Assembly: GCF_016625195.1 (NCBI RefSeq)
Contig: NZ_JACVUP010000009.1
Coordinates: 1-64,000, forward strand
Direction: 5' to 3'
DNA from: Erwinia sp. S63
GTDB lineage: Bacteria > Pseudomonadota > Gammaproteobacteria > Enterobacterales > Enterobacteriaceae
Length of the DNA stretch: 64,000 nt
The position numbers and the translations under genes are program-made. Positions 49,537 to 57,558 of this stretch are shown one piece after another; positions within the stretch are counted from its first letter, which is position 1, and each line of letters begins with the position of its first letter. Below the pieces are notes generated by a model that worked only from the letters and a program-made list of their open reading frames with translations, had not been told where the DNA came from and searched no databases.

Positions 49537-49580
49537 TACTTCATCTTTATTTATTCCAATAACTTCATTGCGAGGGTGCT

Positions 49581-50816
49581 ATGGCTATTAGTCGTCGTTC
49601 TTTTATTCAGGGATCTGCCGTATCAGCATTGGGTCTGGCTGCAGGGGTTGCACCGAAATTCACCTTAGCCGCTGACAGCAAAGACGCCATCAAAGTGGCG
49701 AGCATTCTCGACCTGTCAGGCGGGCTGGATATTTATGGTAAGCCGATGTCCAACGCCATCAATTTAGCTGCAGATGAGATCAACGCAGCAGGGGGATTAT
49801 TGGGCCGACCGCTGCAAATCATCAATTACGACGCGCAATCCAATATGCAGCTTTATGCCCAATACGCCCAGCAGGCCGCGCTGAAAGACAAAGTGGCGGT
49901 GGTGCACGGCGGCATCACGTCTGCGTCGCGCGAGGTGATTCGTCCGGTATTGGATCGTTTCCGCTCACTCTATTTCTATCCTGCGCAGTACGAAGGTGGC
50001 GTCTGCGATCGCAACTACTTCTCTTCAGGCTCAACGCCCGCACAAACAGTGGAGAAGCTGGTGCCGTACGCCATGAAGAAGTGGGGCAAGAAAGTCTATG
50101 TGCTGGCGGCGGATTACAACTACGGCCAGATTGTTTCGTCATGGGTGAAGAAGTCGGTGCGTGACAACGGCGGTGAAGTGATGACGGTGGAGTTCTTCCC
50201 GCTGGATGTCACGGACTTCGGTGCCGCCATTTCAAAAATCCAGAGCGCTAAACCCGACATGGTGTGGTCAGCGCTGGTGGGCGGGGCGCATATCTCCTTC
50301 TATCGCCAATGGCATGCGGCAGGCATGAGCGGCAAGATCCCGATCGCCTCTACCGTATTCGGCGGCGGCAACGAACACATCATCCTGTCGCCGGAAGAGA
50401 GCAACGGCATTCTGGTGGCGGCGAACTACATGCAAGAGATCCCGTCTGCCGAGAACAAAGCCTTTGTCGATAAATTCCATGCACGTTACGGCGACATGTA
50501 CATCAGCGATCTGGCGATGGGCGCTTATCAGGGGATGTTGATTTGGGCCGAAGGAGTGCGCAAGGCGGGCGACATCGACCGCATGAAAGTGATCGAAGCG
50601 CTGGAGTCGGGCGTCACACTGACCTCGCCAAGCGGTCAGCTGAGTGTCGATCCCACCACGCATCACTGTTCGCTGGACGTGCACATTGCCGAGGTCGAGA
50701 ACCATCAGATGAAAATTCTGGAAACCTTCACCAACCAGGCACCGGTTGATACCGCCATGGTGTGCGACCTGAAGAAAAATCCACGTGATACCAAACAGTA
50801 TCAGATTGAGCTGTAA
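49581..50816 (+). CDS. Urea/short-chain-amide ABC substrate-binding protein (UrtA/FmdD/AmiC-like)
   Basis: 411 aa. N-terminal twin-arginine signal (SRRSFIQGSAVSALGLAAG), unusual for a transporter binding protein and implying export in folded form. The rest is the branched-chain-type periplasmic fold (DLSGGLDIYGKPMSNAINLAADEINAAGGLLGRPL, HGGITSASREVIRPVL, LYFYPAQYEGGVCDRN). The YFYPAQYEG stretch and the SxSR pattern match the UrtA/FmdD/AmiC family for urea, formamide or acetamide. GAGGG precedes ATG 49581. First gene of the sigma-54-controlled operon. Confidence 0.88.
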   Translation: MAISRRSFIQGSAVSALGLAAGVAPKFTLAADSKDAIKVASILDLSGGLDIYGKPMSNAINLAADEINAAGGLLGRPLQIINYDAQSNMQLYAQYAQQAALKDKVAVVHGGITSASREVIRPVLDRFRSLYFYPAQYEGGVCDRNYFSSGSTPAQTVEKLVPYAMKKWGKKVYVLAADYNYGQIVSSWVKKSVRDNGGEVMTVEFFPLDVTDFGAAISKIQSAKPDMVWSALVGGAHISFYRQWHAAGMSGKIPIASTVFGGGNEHIILSPEESNGILVAANYMQEIPSAENKAFVDKFHARYGDMYISDLAMGAYQGMLIWAEGVRKAGDIDRMKVIEALESGVTLTSPSGQLSVDPTTHHCSLDVHIAEVENHQMKILETFTNQAPVDTAMVCDLKKNPRDTKQYQIEL

Positions 50817-50828
50817 CGGGAGGCACTA

Positions 50829-51698
50829 ATGGATCTGTCGATTATCTATGGCATCGAAGTGCTGAATGCCATCGCGGTGCTGGTGATCATGAGTCTGGGG
50901 CTGGCAGTGGTGTTTGGCATGATGAAAATCGTCAATATGGCGCACGGCGAATTTATGATGCTGGGCGGTTACAGCGCCATTATGGCCACGAACCACTTTG
51001 GCGTGCCGATCTGGATCTCCATGCTGGTGGTTGCGCCGATTTGTGTTGGCGTGTTTGGCATGGTGATTGAACGCGTCATTATTCGTCATCTGTATGGCCG
51101 GATGATCGACACCATGCTGGCCACCTGGGGACTGAGTCTGGCGTTAATCGGCGCCGCGACCATGCTGTTTGGCAACACCACGCTCGGCATCAGTTCGCCG
51201 CTGCCCAGTGTGAATGTGGGCAGTTACAGCACCAGCGGCTACTCGCTGTTTATGATTGTGTTTGCGCTGTGTCTGGTGGCGGGATTGTGGCTGTTGCTGC
51301 GCTTCACCACATTGGGATTGTGCGCGCGTGCCACCATGCAGAATGCGCGCATGGCAGCGGCGTTGGGCAGTAATCCCGGTAAAATCTACAGCCTGACCTT
51401 CGGTCTGGGAGCCGCGCTCTCCGGATTGGGTGGCGCGCTGCTGGCACCGATCACTGGCGTGATACCGACCATCGGCGTCAGCTTTATTGCCAAAGCCTTT
51501 ATCACGGTAATCGGCGGGGGCAGCGCCATCATCGCCGGCACGCTGACCTCTTCCACGCTGTTTGGCACCATTTCGCAACTGGTGACCTATCTCTCCACGC
51601 CGGTGTTTGGTGCGGTGGCGCTGCTATTGAGTGCCATTGTCCTGCTGCGTCTGCTGCCGCAGGGCATCACTGGGCGCTTCTTCAGGAGATCGCTGTAA
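50829..51698 (+). CDS. urtB: Urea/amide ABC permease (UrtB-like)
   Basis: 289-aa LivH/UrtB-type permease with about eight helices and the early signature LNAIAVLVIMSLGLAVVFGMMKIVNMAHGEFMMLGGY. It contains GLGAALSGLGGALLAPI and VIGGGSAIIAGTLTSS of the family. It lacks the long N-terminal extension of many cyanobacterial UrtB proteins, as in FmdE-type permeases. Its stop overlaps the start of the next gene (TAATG), so the operon is coupled. Confidence 0.85.
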   Translation: MDLSIIYGIEVLNAIAVLVIMSLGLAVVFGMMKIVNMAHGEFMMLGGYSAIMATNHFGVPIWISMLVVAPICVGVFGMVIERVIIRHLYGRMIDTMLATWGLSLALIGAATMLFGNTTLGISSPLPSVNVGSYSTSGYSLFMIVFALCLVAGLWLLLRFTTLGLCARATMQNARMAAALGSNPGKIYSLTFGLGAALSGLGGALLAPITGVIPTIGVSFIAKAFITVIGGGSAIIAGTLTSSTLFGTISQLVTYLSTPVFGAVALLLSAIVLLRLLPQGITGRFFRRSL

Positions 51699-52729
51699 TG
51701 AAACTGTTTTCGGAAAAAGTGCGCATTGTGCTCAGTGCGCTGATGCTGATCCTGCTGGCGTTTTGGCTCTCTGGCGCAATTGAGCTGTACACCTTGCTCT
51801 CTATTACGGTGTTTTTAGTGATGGGATTGTTGTCACTCAGCCTGGCGTTTATCTGGGGCTACGGCGGCATCCTCTGTTTTGGTCAGGCGGCGTTTTTCGG
51901 TCTCGGTGCCTACACCTACGCCATCTGCGCCATAAATTGGGGTGACTCCACATGGGCGGTGGTGATGGCGGTACTGCTGCCAACGCTTTTCTCGCTGCTG
52001 CTGGGTTACGTGATCTTCTACGGTGGCGTCAGTGATGTGTATCTCGGCGCAATTACGCTGGCGGTGAGTCTGGTGTTGTTTAACTGGGTGAACTCCACTT
52101 CGGGCAGTGAATACCACATCGGCGAGGCGCTGCTGGGCGGCTTTAACGGCATCCCGTCGGTGCCTACGTTAAACATGCCGTTCCAGCCGGACGCGATTTT
52201 GTCGCCTGAAGCGATCTTTATGGTCACCGCCGGTGCGTTGGCGCTCTGCTATGCGTTGCTAAAATTCGTTCTGCTCAGCCGCTTTGGCAAAACGGTAGTG
52301 GCGATTCGGGAAAACGAACAGCGCGCAGGGCTGCTTGGCTACAACGTGCCCGCTCATAAACTGGTGACCTTTGCCATTGGCGCGGCGATTGCCGGATTAG
52401 CCGGTTGTCTTTATGTCAACTGGGGGGCGTTTGTCAGTCCTGGCGTGTTCAGCATCAGCCAGTCGGCGCAAATCATCATCTGGGTGATTGTCGGCGGTCG
52501 CGGTACGTTAATCGGCCCGGTGATCAGTTGTGTGCTGTTGCAGTGGATGGTGACGCGGCTGGGCGCGCAGCAAACGGTGGATGTCAATCTGGTGCTCGGC
52601 GTAATTCTGGCGGTGTTTGTGCTGCTGATCCCCGGAGGCATCCTGCCGACCGTACAACGGCTGTGGCGACGCAAGCGCCCGAACACGCTCCCTGCAACCC
52701 GCACATCGGTGAGTGAGGTAAAACCATGA
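51698..52729 (+). CDS. urtC: Urea/amide ABC permease (UrtC-like)
   Basis: 343-aa LivM/UrtC-type permease. Signature segments: GLLSLSLAFIWGYGGILCFGQAAFFGLGAYTYA, VAIRENEQRAGLLGYNVPAHKLVTFAIGAAIAGLAGCLY (EAA-like cytoplasmic loop) and IIWVIVGGRGTLIGPVI. It pairs with the UrtB-like permease. The last ~20 residues are basic and disordered. The stop overlaps the ATPase start by 4 bp (ATGA). Confidence 0.87.
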   Translation: MKLFSEKVRIVLSALMLILLAFWLSGAIELYTLLSITVFLVMGLLSLSLAFIWGYGGILCFGQAAFFGLGAYTYAICAINWGDSTWAVVMAVLLPTLFSLLLGYVIFYGGVSDVYLGAITLAVSLVLFNWVNSTSGSEYHIGEALLGGFNGIPSVPTLNMPFQPDAILSPEAIFMVTAGALALCYALLKFVLLSRFGKTVVAIRENEQRAGLLGYNVPAHKLVTFAIGAAIAGLAGCLYVNWGAFVSPGVFSISQSAQIIIWVIVGGRGTLIGPVISCVLLQWMVTRLGAQQTVDVNLVLGVILAVFVLLIPGGILPTVQRLWRRKRPNTLPATRTSVSEVKP

Positions 52730-53457
52730 CGGCAACAGTCCTGTTGGAAACCCGCAAAATGGGCGTCAGTTTTGGTGGTGTGCATGCGGTGAAGGAGGTG
52801 GATTTCACCCTGCATGAAGGGGAGCTTCGCTGCCTGATTGGCCCGAACGGTGCAGGGAAGAGCACCTTTTTCAAAATGCTCAGCGGTCAGGTGACGCCGA
52901 CGCGCGGTGAATGCCGCTACCGCAATCAAGTGATCTCCGGCAAACGGCCCTGGGATATCGCCCGGTTGGGTATCGGCATCAAAACTCAGGTTCCGAGCGT
53001 CTTTGAAGGGTTGAGCGTCCGGGATAATCTCTGGCAGGCGGCGGCCAATAAGCTGGCGAAAGCGGCTCTGCCCGCTGCGATTGATCAGGTATTGCACGAT
53101 ATCGGACTGGAAGATCATCAGGATGCTGTGCTCTCTGAACTGGCGCACGGGCAGCGACAGTGGGTGGAGTTAGGGATGATCCTGATTTCACGTCCGCAAC
53201 TGGTGTTGCTGGATGAACCCGCCGCAGGCATGACGCATCAGGAAGTGCGCAAAACCGCCCAGCTGATTAAAGCCATCAATCAACAGAGCACCGTGGTGGT
53301 GGTGGAGCACGATATGGAGTTCATCAGCATGATCGCGCAGCAAGTCACGGTGTTTAATCAGGGCGCGGTGCTGGCGGAGGGAACTTTCCGCGAGGTGACG
53401 CAGAATCCTCTGGTGAAAGAGGCGTATCTCGGCAATCTGGAGATTAAACATGCTTGA
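52726..53457 (+). CDS. urtD: Urea/amide ABC ATPase (UrtD-like)
   Basis: 243 aa. Walker A GPNGAGKST, signature LAHGQRQWVELGMIL (the atypical LAHGQ-type motif of UrtD instead of LSGGQ), Walker B LVLLDEPAAGM and H-loop VVEHDMEFI. One of the two ATPases of the five-component transporter. Its stop overlaps the start of the next gene. Confidence 0.9.
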   Translation: MTATVLLETRKMGVSFGGVHAVKEVDFTLHEGELRCLIGPNGAGKSTFFKMLSGQVTPTRGECRYRNQVISGKRPWDIARLGIGIKTQVPSVFEGLSVRDNLWQAAANKLAKAALPAAIDQVLHDIGLEDHQDAVLSELAHGQRQWVELGMILISRPQLVLLDEPAAGMTHQEVRKTAQLIKAINQQSTVVVVEHDMEFISMIAQQVTVFNQGAVLAEGTFREVTQNPLVKEAYLGNLEIKHA

Positions 53458-54154
53458 AATAAAAGAGATGGTCTCGGGCTACAACAAAATTCCGGTCCTG
53501 CACCTGTCCGAGCTGTTTGTCGGGGCGAAATCCTTCACCGGTGTGCTAGGGCGTAACGGCATGGGAAAAACCACGCTACTACGCACCATTATGGGAGAGC
53601 TGCCAGCGTGGCAGGGAACTATCGCGCTGAACGGCATTGATATCACCCGCTATCAGGCCCACCAGCGGGCGGCGGCCGGCATCGGTTTTGTGCCGCAAGG
53701 GCGGCAAATCTTCCCATTGCTGACGGTGGAAGAGAACCTGCGCATGGGCTGCGTGAAGCACTTTTCGCGCGCGGGTCAGATCATTGAGCAGATGCTGGAG
53801 ATTTTCCCGCGCCTGAAACGTTTACTGGCTCAACCGGGCGGGGCGCTCTCGGGCGGCGAGCAGCAGCTGCTGGCGTTGGCGCGCTGTCTCTGCGGGCAGC
53901 CACAACTGGTATTACTGGATGAGCCGACCGAAGGCATCCAACCCAATATCTGCGAGGAGATCATTGAGACGTTGCAGCGGTTACGCCATGAAATGGATAT
54001 CTCGATCATTCTGGTGGAGCAGGATATCGAGTTTCTGTATGCGCTGTCGGATCGGATTCATGTGATCGAAAAAGGGCAGATAGTGCAGCAGATTGATCCG
54101 CGTACCCAGCCGAGTGCTAGTGTGGCGGAGCAGTTTTTAGGGTTTCACGCCTAA
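53450..54154 (+). CDS. urtE: Urea/amide ABC ATPase (UrtE-like)
   Basis: 234 aa. Walker A GRNGMGKTT, signature LSGGEQQLLALARCL, Walker B LVLLDEPTEGIQPN and H-loop EQDIEF: the LivF/UrtE class. N-terminal MLEIKEMVSGYNKIPVLH is standard. Overlaps UrtD by 8 bp. Last transporter gene; 128 bp further on lies the ANTAR regulator on the same strand. Confidence 0.9.
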   Translation: MLEIKEMVSGYNKIPVLHLSELFVGAKSFTGVLGRNGMGKTTLLRTIMGELPAWQGTIALNGIDITRYQAHQRAAAGIGFVPQGRQIFPLLTVEENLRMGCVKHFSRAGQIIEQMLEIFPRLKRLLAQPGGALSGGEQQLLALARCLCGQPQLVLLDEPTEGIQPNICEEIIETLQRLRHEMDISIILVEQDIEFLYALSDRIHVIEKGQIVQQIDPRTQPSASVAEQFLGFHA

Positions 54155-54282
54155 ATCGGTCAAGCGGGACGGGGTGCATGCCCTGTCTCGCCTGACACAG
54201 CACCCGGCAGCAGCAACACAGCATCGATTGCCTGACTCCTCTAACGTGATGCTTCGAACTTCAGATTGCACACGGGTGAAAC

Positions 54283-54873
54283 ATGAATGAGCCATCTTTG
54301 CTGAAAACGCTTGCGGGTGTGCGGTTGCATATTTTCCATCCTGATTCGCAAAGCGTGCGGGCTTTTTGCGCCTCACTGACGCAAATCGGTTGTCACGCAC
54401 AACACAGCTGGCCGCCTGTCGCCGAACGTCCGGCTGACGCGCAACTGCTGTTGGTGGCGATTGAAAATCACCACGAGGCGGTATTAACGCCGCTGTTTCG
54501 TTCATTGCAACAGCATCACACACCGGTGATTGCCCTGGCGAACTGCCACGATGCGCGCTTGTTCCCGCTGTTAATGAAACTGCAACCCGCGGCCATCGCC
54601 GAGCGAGAACTTAATCCCTTTGCCTTGATTGTGCAGATCATTGGCACCTGGCAATCCGCCCAGCAGAATGCCCAGTTGCGGGGTGAGCTGCAGGCTCGCC
54701 AACAGCGTAAACTGAGGAATGAGCGACTGGCGCAGGCTAAAGGCGTGTTGATGCAGACTTTCGGGCTGGATGAGTCGGGGGCATATCGCTTTATGCGTAC
54801 CGAAGCGATGAACACGCGCAGCAGCCTGGAATTTACTGCTGAGCGTGTGATCAGTCAGTTGCAGAAAGGGTAG
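54283..54873 (+). CDS. ANTAR-domain RNA-binding antiterminator (AmiR-like)
   Basis: 196 aa. N-terminal ~120 residues form a pseudo-receiver (LLKTLAGVRLHIFHPDSQSVRAFCASLTQIGCHAQHSWPP; the phosphoacceptor Asp is not conserved), a coiled-coil linker (QQNAQLRGELQARQQRKLRNER) and a C-terminal ANTAR helix bundle (RLAQAKGVLMQTFGLDESGAYRFMRTEAMNTRSSLEFTAERVISQL), the three-helix domain that binds RNA hairpins. This is the layout of AmiR, which is sequestered by AmiC in Pseudomonas until amide binds. The UrtA-like protein here is exported, so it cannot simply do that job; a different partner or ligand is needed. Target: the operon leader (49452-49580). Confidence 0.85.
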   Translation: MNEPSLLKTLAGVRLHIFHPDSQSVRAFCASLTQIGCHAQHSWPPVAERPADAQLLLVAIENHHEAVLTPLFRSLQQHHTPVIALANCHDARLFPLLMKLQPAAIAERELNPFALIVQIIGTWQSAQQNAQLRGELQARQQRKLRNERLAQAKGVLMQTFGLDESGAYRFMRTEAMNTRSSLEFTAERVISQLQKG

Positions 54874-54885
54874 AACGGAACGCCG

Positions 54886-55821
54886 TTACGCCTCGGTTTG
54901 CCTCAGCAGACTGCTCGGGGTGTACCCAAAGGCTTTGCGGAAAGCGAGACTGAAATGCGACATATCGCTAAAGCCGTGATCCAGCGCCACCTGCGTGATG
55001 TTGCGCGCTTTACCTTCGGCCAGCGCTTTGCGACACGCCAGCAGGCGCTCCTGCCAGACAAAATTCATCGGCGTGGTGCCGTGTGCAGCAAACACGCGGC
55101 TGATGGTGCGCGGTGAAACATGGTGGGCATTAGCGATTTGCGCCATGGTGAGATCCGCTTCCTGCAGATTTTGCCGCAAATAACTCACCACCCGCGAGTA
55201 AAGATCCGGTTTTAGTGCGTCATCGCCTTTCTGCAAATTGACACTCACCGAGATCATATTGATCAGCGTATTGGCGAACTGTTCCGCGAGAAAGGTGTTT
55301 TCACTCTCCGCGTTAAAGACAAACGCCTCTTCCAGTAGTTGCTTGAGTGAGGTCATTCCGGGACGACTAAGATCCAGCGTTTTCCCTGCGAGCCGGGCAA
55401 TCGCTGGCGCCTCTTTTTCAATCATCTGGCGCGGCAAATGCACAATGTTGATGGCCACGTTATCCATGGCGAAATCAAAGGGCGTTGCGGCATCGTAAAT
55501 CACCACATCCCCTGCGCTCACCCGTGACTGGTTATCGTTTTGCCGCAATGTCCCGATGCCGGAACGAACGTAGCCGAGATAAAAATCATGATTAGGATGG
55601 CGGCGAATGCACTCGGTGGTGCGTTGCCACACCAGCGCGGTTTGGGACACATGGTGTGCGATATCGACATGGCCCAGCATGGAATAACCAAAGCTGCCGG
55701 AAAAAGTACCGGCATTAACCTGACGCGCTTCGGCATTAATCAAGCGTGAACAGACGGCATCGCGCCAGGCATCAAAGCGGTGGCGATTATCTAAGTGATC
55801 CGTGGTGAACGTTTCTTTCAT
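54886..55821 (-). CDS. AraC-family regulator (FeaR-like, AraC_binding_2 N-terminus)
   Basis: 311 aa from ATG 55821 (GGGGA at 8 nt; the longer open frame is non-conserved). N-terminal AraC-binding-like domain (HLDNRHRFDAWRDAVCSRL, FSGSFGYSMLGHVDIAHHVSQTALVWQRTTE, VSAGDVVIYDAATPFDFAMD) as in FeaR and NitR-type activators, and C-terminal HTH_18 (LTMAQIANAHHVSPRTISRVFAAHGTTPMNF; QVALDHGFSDMSHFSLAFRKAFGYTPSS). Such regulators activate aldehyde/nitrile/amide catabolic genes. Probably controls the amidase and/or nitrile hydratase operon. Confidence 0.88.
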   Translation of the reverse strand: MKETFTTDHLDNRHRFDAWRDAVCSRLINAEARQVNAGTFSGSFGYSMLGHVDIAHHVSQTALVWQRTTECIRRHPNHDFYLGYVRSGIGTLRQNDNQSRVSAGDVVIYDAATPFDFAMDNVAINIVHLPRQMIEKEAPAIARLAGKTLDLSRPGMTSLKQLLEEAFVFNAESENTFLAEQFANTLINMISVSVNLQKGDDALKPDLYSRVVSYLRQNLQEADLTMAQIANAHHVSPRTISRVFAAHGTTPMNFVWQERLLACRKALAEGKARNITQVALDHGFSDMSHFSLAFRKAFGYTPSSLLRQTEA

Positions 55822-55895
55822 GGCAACATCCCCTAAACCTGGCGAAAAGGGTGAAATCACAACAAACCAAGCAAGTTTCAGGCCATATCGACGTG

Positions 55896-55925
55896 AAAAG
55901 GCCGCACCCATCATGCAGTGCGGCC
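55896..55925 (-). terminator. Intrinsic terminator of the amidase gene
   Basis: GGCCGCAC (55900-55907) pairs with GTGCGGCC (55918-55925), and on the minus strand the stem is followed by TTTT (55899-55896). It separates the amidase from the AraC gene. Confidence 0.8.
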
Positions 55926-55938
55926 AGAATAAGCAGCT

Positions 55939-57333
55939 TTAGAGAGCAGGATGTTTTTTATGCCATTCAGTGGCTTGCTGATAAGCCCAGGCGCCCTGAA
56001 TCATTGCGGTTTCATCGAAATGGGCGGCGACTAACTGGAAACCAATGGGTGCACCAGCGGAAGTCATGCCACATGGCAGGGTGATGGTCGGATGTCCGCT
56101 CGCGTCAAATGCACTGGTATAGCGCAATACGCCGTTAAACAGTGCCTGATCGGTACCAAAACGGGTCATGGTGTCCCAGGTTAATCCGGCATAAGCGGTG
56201 GCCGGAGCCAGAATCAAATCCACTTTGCTGAACAGGGCTGAGATATCGCCACGCAGTGCCGCACGGCTCAGCAGCAGGCGTTGATACTCCAGTGCGGTGA
56301 CCTGATGGCCAAGATCCAGCAGGCCTGACAACCCCGGACCGTATTGGTCTTTCTGCGCGGGGTAGGTCTCTTCGTGCGCTAAGGCGGTTTCCACTGCACA
56401 GAGCGCACTCCACTCGGCGGCGGCTTTTTCCGTGTCTGGCACGGTGATATCCACGAAGGTGGCACCCAGCGATGTCAGGGTAGCTATTGCCGATTCCAGC
56501 GCGGCACGGGTTTCCGCATCCACCTTTTCCAACGCCCAGCCCGCATCCAGTCCGATGCGCATTTTACTGACACCGCGCGTCATCAACGCCAGGTAGTCCG
56601 GCACCGGCTCGCTGCTGGAAGTCGGATCTTTATCATCGCGCCCGGCAATGGCTTGCAGCATCGCAGCGGCATCGCCTGCGGATCGTGCCATCGGTCCAAT
56701 GTGATCAAGCGAAGCCGCCAGCTCACAGGCACCGTGGCGAGTGACGCGACCCCAGGTGGGTTTGATGCCGGTCAACCCGTTGGCGTTGGAAGGAAAACGA
56801 ATAGAACCACCGGTATCCGTTCCGATCGAGCCAAAGCACAGGCCAGCGGCAGTTGCCACGCCAGAACCGCTGGAGGAGACACCGGTCCAGAGCGCGCTGC
56901 CCCAGGGGTTATTAGGGCGGGTGATTTCCGGATGGTGATCGGCAAAGGCGCTTTCAGTTTGCGTCAGCTTGCCGAGGATCACCGCACCGGCAGCGCGGAA
57001 ACGATCAACCACCGTGGAGTCTTCCGCCGGATAGTGATCCTTATGGATGATCATGCCGTGGCTGGTGGGCGCATCTTTGGTCCAGATCAGATCTTTTAAC
57101 GCGATCGGCACGCCGTGCAGCGGGCCACGCAGCTTGCCTGCTGCGATTTCCTGATCCGCCTCTGCCGCCTGTTTTAACGCACTGTCGCGCATCACGTAGA
57201 AGTAGCTGTGCAGGTCGCTATCCAGTGTGTCGATACGTGTTAACAACGATTCGGTGACTGCTACCGAGGTGATATCGCCAGACTGAATCAGGCGTCCAAT
57301 TTCCAGCAAGCTTTTGTAATGCAGGTTGTTCAT
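55939..57333 (-). CDS. Amidase (amidase-signature family)
   Basis: 464 aa. Catalytic triad of the family: Lys in PIALKDLIWTKD, cis-Ser in the TGVSSSGSGVATAAG loop, and nucleophile Ser in GSIGTDTGGSIRFPSNANGLTG. It hydrolyses amides to carboxylic acids and ammonia, which completes the pathway from nitrile via amide. AAGG precedes ATG 57333 by 5 nt. Nearest relative in the window is the amidase at 26.0 kb, but they differ through most of the sequence. Substrate range not predictable; could act on other amides taken up by the ABC transporter. Confidence 0.88.
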   Translation of the reverse strand: MNNLHYKSLLEIGRLIQSGDITSVAVTESLLTRIDTLDSDLHSYFYVMRDSALKQAAEADQEIAAGKLRGPLHGVPIALKDLIWTKDAPTSHGMIIHKDHYPAEDSTVVDRFRAAGAVILGKLTQTESAFADHHPEITRPNNPWGSALWTGVSSSGSGVATAAGLCFGSIGTDTGGSIRFPSNANGLTGIKPTWGRVTRHGACELAASLDHIGPMARSAGDAAAMLQAIAGRDDKDPTSSSEPVPDYLALMTRGVSKMRIGLDAGWALEKVDAETRAALESAIATLTSLGATFVDITVPDTEKAAAEWSALCAVETALAHEETYPAQKDQYGPGLSGLLDLGHQVTALEYQRLLLSRAALRGDISALFSKVDLILAPATAYAGLTWDTMTRFGTDQALFNGVLRYTSAFDASGHPTITLPCGMTSAGAPIGFQLVAAHFDETAMIQGAWAYQQATEWHKKHPAL

Positions 57334-57558
57334 CGCGACCTTACCTCAGTTGAAAAGAGATGCTACCCGTGCGGTAGACAATGTGTTGATCAACAACGTA
57401 AATCAGACGCGCGGGTTCGGCTGTGTTTAAGCAGACAGATGCTGTGCCAGAAGTGCCAGCGGCCTATCAGGAGCTGACGTTAACCGGAGGGGAACGTTAA
57501 AGCATGGCGATATGATGCCGATAACCTTCAGGAATAGTTCACAAGAAGGATTATTTTG

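Larger units (their letters stand above)
49136..49580. other. Divergent control region: nitrile hydratase operon / amide-urea transporter operon
   Basis: 445 bp without genes. It holds the NtrC dyad (49271-49287), a weaker second site 20 bp away (49291-49307), the sigma-54 promoter (49426-49441), a leader hairpin with ANTAR-type hexaloop (49487-49508) and a second hairpin with U-rich tail (49522-49556). No clear promoter for the minus-strand operon was found. Confidence 0.7.
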
